Shown: positions 1 to 5,983 of the stretch, in pieces
Layout: each line of letters begins with the position of its first letter
How positions within the stretch are numbered: position 1 is the first letter of the stretch
DNA from: Dysgonamonadaceae bacterium
Lineage (GTDB): Bacteria; Bacteroidota; Bacteroidia; Bacteroidales; Azobacteroidaceae
Assembly (NCBI GenBank): GCA_031261015.1
Contig: JAISKG010000264.1
Span: 1 to 5,983 of the forward strand
DNA length: 5,983 nucleotides
Reading direction: 5' to 3'
Translations under genes and position numbers: made by a program
Notes under the pieces: generated by a model
What the model was told of the DNA's origin: nothing
The model's database searches: none
What the model saw: the letters and a program-made list of their open reading frames with translations, nothing else

Positions 1-709
1 TCAACGCGTTATTATAGTCGGAAGTCATGACCAATTCGCGCGAAAGATACGGCCGGATTTCTTCGTAAGGAACCCAAAACAAAGGATTGTTGCTCGTGCC
101 GCCGTAATAATAATCTTCACGCACCATCAGCGGGCAAATCGCAATGATCTGCGACTTGAAAGAGCCGGAAGCCTCGTCGAAATACCAACCTTCTTTCACC
201 ATATACATCGTCACTTCCTCGCTTGGAATATCGCCGTCTTCAACGATATAACGTTTGTTGTTTCCCGCATTTTGGGCAACATACAAAATCTGGTATTTTT
301 TCAGAATATCTCGTTCAAAATCCAGTTTTTGATCGTCCGTAAACACTTCTCTTTCACCGACGTAGTTATAAGCGGTGATTTTCCCGTCGGCCAGCAATTT
401 AAATAATAATGTAAATAGATTGACACGGTTTCCGATAGGTTGTGTCGGATAATACAACGCGCCGTTGTTGGCTTTTTTCAGATCGATATTCCGGTAAATC
501 TCGCGCAACCAGGGCACATGTCCCGGCGTTTTCGATTCTTCCTGATTCTTAATTCTGGCGCGCTCGGTCAAAGCCGGTGTATTCTCGGTCGCAGCTGCTT
601 CCGAAGGACGTTGCCGTGCCGGCCTGCGTTGCGTTTGTTCTTGCGAAAAACCAGCTTGCGTTCCTGCTAACAGCAAGCCAACTAAACAGATATAATAAAT
701 TGCTTTCAT
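1..709 (-). CDS. porN: PorN/GldN, T9SS periplasmic ring protein (3' end missing)
   Basis: This gene runs off the left edge; 236 codons are present without a stop. I read it directly from the minus strand, starting at the ATG at 709-707. The start is supported by an immediate signal peptide (residues 1 to about 19-22, MKAIYYICLVGLLLAGTQAG), with cleavage probably before the Gln at 23. An Arg/Gln/Pro-rich stretch follows (about 27-36) and then the GldN/PorN body: PWLREIYRNIDL (66-77), NGALYYP (82-88), RVNLFTLLFKLLADGKITAY (95-114), IIAICPLM (188-195) and NPLFWVPYEEIRPYLS (208-223). Known PorN binds the lipoprotein PorK and forms with it the large periplasmic ring beneath the outer membrane, where the PorM periplasmic domains are thought to dock. 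It lies 18 nt after porM, in the order expected for porKLMN. Cys8 is not in a lipobox, so it is probably a soluble periplasmic protein. Known homologues are longer, so the missing part is expected just outside the window. Confidence 0.95.
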   Translation of the reverse strand, partial: MKAIYYICLVGLLLAGTQAGFSQEQTQRRPARQRPSEAAATENTPALTERARIKNQEESKTPGHVPWLREIYRNIDLKKANNGALYYPTQPIGNRVNLFTLLFKLLADGKITAYNYVGEREVFTDDQKLDFERDILKKYQILYVAQNAGNNKRYIVEDGDIPSEEVTMYMVKEGWYFDEASGSFKSQIIAICPLMVREDYYYGGTSNNPLFWVPYEEIRPYLSRELVMTSDYNNAL

Positions 710-727
710 ATCGGTAAAAAAGAAATG

Positions 728-2302
728 TCAATTAATAATAATTTCCGTGGCCGTTTTTAAAGTCCGTTCATCTCCGCCGGGGCCGGGACTTTTAACCATA
801 ACTCCCCGGATGTAAGCTCGTTTGCCACGGTTTAAGTTGCGTATCAAGCTTTTCTGGCGTTCGGAAAAACGCGCTCCGTCCGAAATTTCCGTCAACGTCA
901 TACCCATGCCGTCGGTCGTCACCAATTCAAAACGCAAAACGGTAAAGGCGGTGTTGAGAATTCCGTCGTCGATGGCGGCTTTCAATACGTCCACATTGGC
1001 TAAAGCAGCTTTAGACAAAGGTCCGCCGGTGAATTTATCCGCATTTCCGTTGGCATCGGGAACAGACAAATAAGCCATCGGATCAGGTAATTTGCGCACG
1101 CGGAACGATTTTTTCCCCATTTCCAACGAACGTCCGTCGGCTGTTTTAGCAACAACCGTAATCACGGCATCTTCGCCTATTTTAGAGGGTTTTGCAACCC
1201 AAATATCATTGGATTTGCGCGTCAGCGAACCATTGTTGATCGTCGCCGTCACATTTTGGCTCACCATACCGGGGGCTGCAATGCTGATGTCGTTGTCGAT
1301 GCCGGCGTAAAGCACGTTCATCAATACCGGCGCAATCGTCGCACTGGGTTCAACCACAAAATATTGCTCGGAAAAATTTTCTGTAAGGGTTGAACCGTCG
1401 CGTCTTGGCATTTCAATGTAACCTTGAACGGAAAACGTTCCGGTTGAAGCGGCCCTTACGGCAAATTGCCCGTTCAGGCTGGGATCCATCCATTGATTAT
1501 TCACAAAAATTTTCGGAGTTTGCGTAGAATCCTGAGCGACCAAACCGATGTGCGCGCGATATTCGCTGCCACGCATCACAATTTGGGCATCGGGAATCAC
1601 AAATGCCTTGATTTTATTTACACGAAAATCGGTTAAGTCAACGTTTTTCAACAAATCTCCCAAAACTTCACCTTGAGCGTAACGAATGTCGTTTTGCAAT
1701 TTAGTGAGGATTGTTACGGCTGCCGCCATCGGCATGTTTTCAAACATCGCTTCTTCCCATTTCAAATTATTTAATTTGGATTTTTCCGGAACTTCGGTGC
1801 TTAAATTACTGCTGATGATATTTTTAATTTCCGGATTGGAAACTAAAGAGGTGACATATTCCCGGTATTCGTCGATTTGGGTTTTCAATTTGGCGCCGTC
1901 ATTTTTTCCTTTGGCAAACATCACATCATAAGCCGCGTTTAAATCGTCGGGATGTTCCAAATGTTCAGGATCTCCGTTTTTACCGTCTGCTTTTTTGACG
2001 ATTTTTTCTTTCAAATATTGTATATAATTGAATAAAGAATCCGTGTTATTTTTCACTTGTTCGCCTTTGTCGTACCATTCCTGCGTTTTCTGAGGATTGC
2101 TTTTATGATAGGTCGCCAAGTCGTCGAAAATTCGATCGTTATGTTGAGTCGAAGCCTTGACGGAACGGAGCAAACTCGCTTCCACCAACTCAAAGCCGTC
2201 CAATACTTCGGAGGAAACATTGAGAGCCAGCATCGCGATGAAAACCAGATACATCAGGTTGATCATCTTCTGCCTGGGGGAATTAGGATCGTTTGAAGCC
2301 AT
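728..2302 (-). CDS. porM: PorM/GldM, T9SS motor stalk protein
   Basis: A complete 524-residue protein, close to the usual length of the family. The N-terminus carries the family signature: a short cytoplasmic tail with SPRQKMINLMYLVFIAMLAL (8-27), containing the single TM helix (about 13-29), then NVSSEVLDGF (28-37). The rest is periplasmic. By analogy with the solved PorM/GldM structures, I place a helical D1 at about 36-225, then three beta-rich domains: D2 about 226-318, D3 about 319-404, and D4 from about RVRKLPDP (401-408) to the end; these boundaries are estimates. In the known system, two PorM copies pass through a PorL pentamer in the inner membrane, and the dimeric stalk carries motor movement to the PorK-PorN ring. 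The ATG at 2302 is chosen because it leaves the conserved short tail before the helix; it lies 28 nt after the porL stop. The stop is TGA, 18 nt ahead of porN. No truncation or frameshift is seen. Confidence 0.97.
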   Translation of the reverse strand: MASNDPNSPRQKMINLMYLVFIAMLALNVSSEVLDGFELVEASLLRSVKASTQHNDRIFDDLATYHKSNPQKTQEWYDKGEQVKNNTDSLFNYIQYLKEKIVKKADGKNGDPEHLEHPDDLNAAYDVMFAKGKNDGAKLKTQIDEYREYVTSLVSNPEIKNIISSNLSTEVPEKSKLNNLKWEEAMFENMPMAAAVTILTKLQNDIRYAQGEVLGDLLKNVDLTDFRVNKIKAFVIPDAQIVMRGSEYRAHIGLVAQDSTQTPKIFVNNQWMDPSLNGQFAVRAASTGTFSVQGYIEMPRRDGSTLTENFSEQYFVVEPSATIAPVLMNVLYAGIDNDISIAAPGMVSQNVTATINNGSLTRKSNDIWVAKPSKIGEDAVITVVAKTADGRSLEMGKKSFRVRKLPDPMAYLSVPDANGNADKFTGGPLSKAALANVDVLKAAIDDGILNTAFTVLRFELVTTDGMGMTLTEISDGARFSERQKSLIRNLNRGKRAYIRGVMVKSPGPGGDERTLKTATEIIIN

Positions 2303-2330
2303 TGTATTTGTTTATTGTGAAACAGTTAAA

Positions 2331-3368
2331 TTATATTCCCGCGCTATACGGAGCCTGACTGATATTCGGGTTGAAATTCGGACTGCCGCCCGCGCCGTAC
2401 ATGTTCATTGTCATCGCGTTGAGCAAGCGGTTGTACACGCCGTTGAGCGCGTGCAACTGCTGCGCCATTTTCTCGGTTTCGCTCCGGAAAACGGAACTGT
2501 CAACGATCGAGCCTTCGTATAAATCCTTGATGCGCATCAAGCCGGAATTGATCCGTTCGATGGCGTCGATTTGTGAACTTATACTCTTCAACTGTATTTC
2601 GTAAATTGTATTTAAGCCCTGAATATTCCGGTTCAAATTTTCCATCTGCTGAACATATCCGCGCGACGATTGGTTGATGCCGTCGGAATTATCGGTGATG
2701 CTTTTGTACGAGCCTAAAAGAATATCGGAAACATTCGTCAAATTATTGGTTACGGAACTGAATTTCTGCATGTTTTCGGACATATCCGTCAGTTGCTGCA
2801 AATATTGTTGTGTCGCATCGGTCATTTCTGCCATTTTGGATAATTGATCCGCTGCTCCGGCCAGTTTTTTGATGCTGGCAGTCAGTGCATTACTATCTTC
2901 GTCCGAAAGATCGACGGCAGAAGGAATGCCGAAAGATTGTTTGACCTGTCCCGGCGTTAAATGGGCGACGGCTTCCGTTGCGCTTTGCGGCTTCGTTTTA
3001 TTATCTCCGCCGATGTAACCGATTCCGTGAGAGTTACCGCCAACGATCACTGTTCCGCCTCCGCCAACGCCGCCCGATCCGAATTCCGGCCGGTCTTCCT
3101 CTTCGTTGCTATCCAGCACGGGAAAAACCTGTTCCCAATGATATTCTTTATACGGCCGGTCAAAAGCCGAGATCAGGAAGACGAAAAATTCGGTAATCAA
3201 ACCGACGGCCAACAAAATGCCGCCTCCCTCCCAGTGATTCAATTTGGCTAATGCGCCGATAATGACAATAGCGGCTCCAATACTGTAAAACGCTTGAAAA
3301 AAACGTTTTCCGCTATCTCCCGATAGAAATTTTTCTACGATATTTTTTGTTTTTCCTCTGATTCCCAT
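2331..3368 (-). CDS. porL: PorL/GldL, T9SS inner-membrane motor subunit
   Basis: A complete 345-residue protein. After a basic N-terminus come two TM helices (about 22-43 and 48-69) joined by a short loop, the GldL/PorL hairpin. KLNH (42-45) and Glu60 in the second helix (LITEFFVF) appear to match the conserved charged residues of F. johnsoniae GldL (K27, H30 and E49), which are linked to proton-driven function; that alignment was made from memory. Next come a conserved cytoplasmic stretch ending EDRPEFG (91-97), a Gly-rich low-complexity linker (about 97-121), and a long hydrophilic helical region (about 155-320) with many Gln, Asn, Ser and Leu and likely coiled-coil character. The C-terminus is Gly/Asn/Pro-rich. 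In the known system five copies surround two PorM helices to form the motor. It starts 9 nt after the porK stop. It is longer than flavobacterial GldL because of the C-terminal cytoplasmic region, as in other Bacteroidales PorL proteins. Confidence 0.96.
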   Translation of the reverse strand: MGIRGKTKNIVEKFLSGDSGKRFFQAFYSIGAAIVIIGALAKLNHWEGGGILLAVGLITEFFVFLISAFDRPYKEYHWEQVFPVLDSNEEEDRPEFGSGGVGGGGTVIVGGNSHGIGYIGGDNKTKPQSATEAVAHLTPGQVKQSFGIPSAVDLSDEDSNALTASIKKLAGAADQLSKMAEMTDATQQYLQQLTDMSENMQKFSSVTNNLTNVSDILLGSYKSITDNSDGINQSSRGYVQQMENLNRNIQGLNTIYEIQLKSISSQIDAIERINSGLMRIKDLYEGSIVDSSVFRSETEKMAQQLHALNGVYNRLLNAMTMNMYGAGGSPNFNPNISQAPYSAGI

Positions 3369-3377
3369 ATTCTTATT

Positions 3378-4814
3378 TTATTTTTTACCTTGTTTTGCTT
3401 TTGAAAAACCGACTTGCGAGCGCACACAACGGAAACCGATGTACGAACGTTGCTCATTCTGAAACTCATACGTGCGGGTGTCCGAGCGGATGTAACGTGC
3501 CACATCTTTCCACGAACCGCCGCGAACCACTTTCTTTTTCAGTGCGTAAGGATCCTCTTTCGCTGCGTGGTAACGGTATTCGGGATTCATGTCGCTCATG
3601 ACGGAAAGTCCCGATTCAAGGAAACTTGTAGAAGTCCATTCGGCTACGTTACCAGCCATGTCATACAATCCGAACTCGTTGGGCGAATACGATCCTACAC
3701 GCGCCGGAACTAAATGACCGTCTTCGGTGTAATTACCGTCACCCGGCTTGAAATTGCCAAGAAAGCAACCTTTATCTCCTTTTGTATCATCGTTTTTCCA
3801 TGGATAAACATTTTCCGATTTGCCGCTCCGGGCTGCATATTCAAATTCCGCTTCGGTCGGTAAACGATACGGTTCGATGACATTGCGATTGGGATTGTCG
3901 ATCGATTTTTTCAAATAATCGGTACGCCATGCGCAAAAAGCGCCGGCTTGCTCCCATGAAATGCCAACGACCGGATAATCATTGTATCCCGGATGATTGA
4001 AATACAACCGCATATACGGTTCGTTGTAAGCATTGTTGAAATCGTTGATCCACACCGTTTCATCGGGATAAATATTAATGATATAGGTATTCAGAAAATC
4101 GTAAAGCGAACTCAGCGGGCGGGTAATCGTTTCGCGGACGATGCGGCCTTCCTCATCGAAATAAGCCGTGTCTTTGGAAATCATCACCACTTCATTCGGA
4201 TCGACTTGAATATCCGTATTTCGCACTCGTTCATACGGATCCAAGCGATTGCGGCGCAAGGCTGCACTTGTTTCATCAAAGATCGAATAACGATAAATCA
4301 TTTGCTTGGGATCTAATTTAATTTCGCCGGTAATCGGATTTTTCCAGTTAACGCTTTGAATGGCTTTCAGTTCGTCTTCGTTGGCTCGCTTTTCCGAAGG
4401 AATCGGGCGACGCCAATCCAAGATGGCCGGCTCGATCGGATTTCCTTCCTTATCTTCTTCTATTTTAAATAGTTCGTTACCTCCAAAATTGGGATCGAAC
4501 AAACGTTCCCTAATAATCGAATCGCGCACCCAATAGACGAATTGCCGGTACTTGGCATTGGTAATTTCCGTTTCATCCATCCAAAAAGCGTCGATCGAAA
4601 CGCCTTTCGTGTTAGGATAACTTCCCCATAAAGAGTCGTTTTCAGCCGATCCCATATCGAACGCGCCTCGTTTGATCAGCACCATACCGTAGGGATTGGG
4701 TTCCGACCACGCAGGAGCGCTCACTCCCGTCAGTTCGCCGCCATCGCCCGAAAAAGATCTTCCGCAAGAAGTCAGTATCCCAACTGCTGTGATTAAGAAA
4801 ATGATTTTTTTCAT
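3378..4814 (-). CDS. porK: PorK/GldK, T9SS ring lipoprotein with inactive-looking FGE fold
   Basis: A complete 478-residue lipoprotein. A type II signal peptide ends in the lipobox LTSC, with Cys17 as the lipidated residue. The residues after it (GRSFSGDGGE) show no clear acidic surface-export signal, which fits anchoring on the inner face of the outer membrane. The rest is a formylglycine-generating-enzyme/sulfatase-modifying-factor domain: MVLIKRGAFDMGS (44-56), DETEITNAKYRQF (80-92), YPVVGISWEQAGAFCAWR (280-297), YRLPTEAEFEYAAR (316-329), GNVAEW (388-393), RGGSW (431-435) and IGFRCVR (459-465). The positions of the two FGE catalytic cysteines appear to be Asp437 and Ile442, so enzyme activity is unlikely and a structural role is expected. 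Known PorK binds PorN to form the outer-membrane-associated ring. About 185 residues separate the second and third motifs, a long family-type insertion. It starts 3 nt after the porP stop, suggesting translational coupling. Confidence 0.96.
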   Translation of the reverse strand: MKKIIFLITAVGILTSCGRSFSGDGGELTGVSAPAWSEPNPYGMVLIKRGAFDMGSAENDSLWGSYPNTKGVSIDAFWMDETEITNAKYRQFVYWVRDSIIRERLFDPNFGGNELFKIEEDKEGNPIEPAILDWRRPIPSEKRANEDELKAIQSVNWKNPITGEIKLDPKQMIYRYSIFDETSAALRRNRLDPYERVRNTDIQVDPNEVVMISKDTAYFDEEGRIVRETITRPLSSLYDFLNTYIINIYPDETVWINDFNNAYNEPYMRLYFNHPGYNDYPVVGISWEQAGAFCAWRTDYLKKSIDNPNRNVIEPYRLPTEAEFEYAARSGKSENVYPWKNDDTKGDKGCFLGNFKPGDGNYTEDGHLVPARVGSYSPNEFGLYDMAGNVAEWTSTSFLESGLSVMSDMNPEYRYHAAKEDPYALKKKVVRGGSWKDVARYIRSDTRTYEFQNEQRSYIGFRCVRSQVGFSKAKQGKK

Positions 4815-4817
4815 ATT

Positions 4818-5840
4818 TTACAATATTCGAACACTTTTATGTTTATTTCTAACCGGTTTCTTTTTACCCATATCCATTGAATAGCGGATAAATAGTTCGT
4901 GGCTGCCCCAAGTTCCCCGCCGGATCACGGAAATCGGATAATCGTAGGCGTAACCGACTTCGATTCCTTTGATTTTTCCGCCCAGCATCAGGGCTACGGC
5001 ATCCTGTTTCCGCCACGTAATGCCACCCCAAAAGGTTTTCTTATAAAGCATTAGCAAGGAAATATCAACTTGGGTCTGTGTCAACATTCCTTTCAAAGCA
5101 TTGCCTTTTTCGGTCGGGACCAAGGTATCGTTTTCTATATAAAAAGAACTCACTTCCATCGTTTTAACCAAAATCGACGGTCGTAATTCTAATAACGAAT
5201 TGTTTAACGGGATATTGTATCCTGCCGTAAAATAATAATGGCGCGGAATGTCCAATACCTGCGTTTCGTTCAACGTCAATTGCGGAGCCAGCAAATGCGT
5301 GGCCGACAAACCGGCATACCAATTTTTCCGGCTATAAAAAATACCAAAAGAAGCATCGATTGAAGAGCCACTCACTTCTACTCCCGGATTGGCATCATCG
5401 TTCGCATTATAAAATTCATCTTCAGGAATATACACCTTACTTCCGTCGAATTTTTCTTGAATATAACCGGCTTGAAGGCCGATGCCCAAATTGCCTTTGA
5501 ACAATTTCGTTTTATAAGCATATTGAGCCGACATCACTGTTGTACTGAAAAGGCCGATGCTTTCGTTGTACATGCTCGCGCCGACTCCATGTTCGCGGCC
5601 GAAGAACGAGAAAGGCATATTCGCTAAAATAAGTATCGTACGCGGCGCGCCTTCTACACCAAGCCATTGCAAGCGTGATAAAGCCGTCAGTTCCAACTGG
5701 CCGCTGTTGCCCGCCGATCCCGGATTGAAATAACCGGTAGTCGCCCAATAATTCGTCAATTGCGCATCAAACTGAGCCATTGCCGGTTGGGAAGCGAAAG
5801 CAAGAAAACCGAGGAATAGTATGAAAAGCGATTTTTTCAT
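4818..5840 (-). CDS. porP: PorP/SprF family T9SS outer-membrane protein
   Basis: A complete 340-residue protein with a type I signal peptide (MKKSLFILFLGFLAFASQPAMA, cleavage likely after Ala22). The mature protein begins QFDAQLTNYW and carries family motifs: YFNPGSAG (37-44) and RLQWLGVEGAPRT (56-68). The remainder alternates aromatic and hydrophobic residues with Gly, as in amphipathic strands of an outer-membrane barrel, for example GNLGIGLQAGYIQ, NWYAGLSATHL and HYYFTAGYNI. It ends in a basic tail, KKKPVRNKHKSVRIL (326-340), typical of PorP/SprF proteins. Known PorP is needed for T9SS secretion and associates with the PorK-PorN ring and a peptidoglycan-binding partner (PorE). Bacteroidetes often have several paralogues, some paired with SprE or adhesins; its place directly ahead of porK supports the core PorP rather than an accessory paralogue. 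The ATG at 5840 is the only one giving a proper signal peptide. Confidence 0.96.
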   Translation of the reverse strand: MKKSLFILFLGFLAFASQPAMAQFDAQLTNYWATTGYFNPGSAGNSGQLELTALSRLQWLGVEGAPRTILILANMPFSFFGREHGVGASMYNESIGLFSTTVMSAQYAYKTKLFKGNLGIGLQAGYIQEKFDGSKVYIPEDEFYNANDDANPGVEVSGSSIDASFGIFYSRKNWYAGLSATHLLAPQLTLNETQVLDIPRHYYFTAGYNIPLNNSLLELRPSILVKTMEVSSFYIENDTLVPTEKGNALKGMLTQTQVDISLLMLYKKTFWGGITWRKQDAVALMLGGKIKGIEVGYAYDYPISVIRRGTWGSHELFIRYSMDMGKKKPVRNKHKSVRIL

Positions 5841-5983
5841 GTAATTGATAAAACGAAGAAAAGAGAAAATAATTGTAAAAGGACTAGACTTTCCCCAGCC
5901 TCCTTCATTTAGTAAGCTCCGTTTTTCCCAAAACGGAGCTTCACCTTACTTAAAACCTAAATATTTATTACTGACTTATAAGA
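5841..5983 (-). promoter_or_regulatory. Upstream leader region of porP
   Basis: These 143 nt hold no clear gene and must include all or part of the control region of the operon unless transcription enters from further right. On the minus strand the first 40 nt or so ahead of the start are pyrimidine-rich and AT-rich. I found no exact match to the Bacteroidetes housekeeping -7 box (TAnnTTTG). A perfect inverted repeat lies in the middle (5914-5941), and a 23-codon open frame runs from 5908 into the porP start. In P. gingivalis the por genes respond to the PorX/PorY regulators and an ECF sigma factor (SigP); whether that holds here cannot be seen. Confidence 0.4.
5914..5941. repeat. Perfect 12-bp inverted repeat (stem-loop) ahead of porP
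   Basis: AAGCTCCGTTTT (5914-5925) and AAAACGGAGCTT (5930-5941) are exact reverse complements around a 4-nt loop. An outer pair, AGTAAG (5911-5916) and CTTACT (5945-5950), could form a competing or extended stem with a bulge. The hairpin sits 74-101 nt upstream of the porP start. Neither strand has a T-run directly after the stem, so it is not a standard intrinsic terminator. It could still end transcription of a gene to the right, shape the porP leader RNA, or be a protein-binding palindrome. Confidence 0.75.

Larger units (their letters stand above)
1..5840 (-). other. porPKLMN operon (T9SS core)
   Basis: All five genes point the same way, with gaps of 3 nt (porP-porK), 9 nt (porK-porL), 28 nt (porL-porM) and 18 nt (porM-porN). 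None of the gaps contains a hairpin or is long enough for a separate promoter, so one transcript is likely. No Shine-Dalgarno sequence precedes these starts; the short A/T-rich leaders are normal for Bacteroidetes, which rely little on Shine-Dalgarno pairing. The order equals that of the P. gingivalis porP-porN cluster. The operon end lies beyond the left edge. Confidence 0.9.

Noticed and set aside
549..731. 60-codon minus-strand open frame overlapping the start of porN
   Set aside because: It lies in another frame of porN, its product has no recognisable pattern, and the porN frame has a signal peptide and family motifs.
2157..2522. 121-codon plus-strand open frame across the porL-porM junction
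   Set aside because: It is antisense to two well-supported genes, with a His/Arg/Val-rich composition typical of reverse-strand shadows and no recognisable domain.
3414..3713. 99-codon plus-strand open frame antisense to the porK 3' end
   Set aside because: Shadow of the conserved FGE C-terminal motifs; no start context or family pattern.
3993..4316. 107-codon plus-strand open frame inside porK
   Set aside because: Fully antisense to porK; the Ile/His-rich repeat-like product reflects the complement of Asp/Asn/Tyr codons, not a gene.
3378..4814. Active sulfatase-modifying enzyme (FGE) as the product of this gene
   Set aside because: The catalytic cysteine positions hold Asp and Ile, the protein is a lipoprotein, and its neighbours are porP and porL, so PorK is the correct call.
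5512..5748. 78-codon minus-strand frame inside porP
   Set aside because: It is a shifted frame of the porP N-terminal half, with Arg/Cys-rich nonsense-like content; the porP frame is intact, so it is not a frameshift remnant.
5914..5941. Intrinsic terminator call for the inverted repeat
   Set aside because: No T-run follows the stem on either strand, so I list it as a stem-loop of unknown role.
1..5983. A mobile element, CRISPR array, tRNA or defence system
   Set aside because: No transposase, direct-repeat array, integrase or tRNA-like fold is seen; the window is filled almost entirely by the por genes.

Overview
The window is a run of five co-oriented genes on the minus strand, read from right to left: porP, porK, porL, porM and porN. 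They encode the trans-envelope core and motor of the type IX secretion system (T9SS, also called Por secretion). In gliding relatives the matching proteins are SprF and GldK-L-M-N. The T9SS is confined to the Bacteroidetes/Fibrobacterota-Chlorobi group. The PKLMN order with porP directly ahead of porK matches Porphyromonas gingivalis, so I infer a member of the Bacteroidales. Family identity rests on recognisable protein motifs. The species cannot be named from this sequence.

Layout: 5841-5983 is non-coding or leader DNA with a 12-bp perfect inverted repeat and no visible consensus housekeeping promoter. porP (5840-4818) encodes an outer-membrane beta-barrel-like protein. porK (4814-3378) encodes an outer-membrane lipoprotein with an FGE/sulfatase-modifying-factor fold. 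porL (3368-2331) encodes an inner-membrane protein with two TM helices and a cytoplasmic coiled coil. porM (2302-728) encodes a single-TM protein with a long periplasmic part. porN (709 to beyond position 1) encodes a periplasmic protein whose first 236 codons are present. The gaps are 3, 9, 28 and 18 nt, with no terminator or room for an internal promoter, so the five genes look like one transcription unit.

How they work together (established for P. gingivalis and Flavobacterium johnsoniae): PorL and PorM form a proton-motive-force-driven rotary motor in the inner membrane. The periplasmic part of PorM reaches the PorK-PorN ring under the outer membrane, and PorP is an outer-membrane partner. 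Cargo proteins with T9SS C-terminal domains are exported through the separate SprA/Sov translocon, which is not in this window.

Nothing in the window points to a new system. The points worth a second look are small: loss of both FGE catalytic cysteines and a long insertion in PorK, the hairpin and lack of consensus promoter ahead of porP, and a 23-codon hydrophobic open frame that ends in an ATGA overlap with the porP start. All other open frames of any length lie antisense to or inside the por genes and look like shadows.
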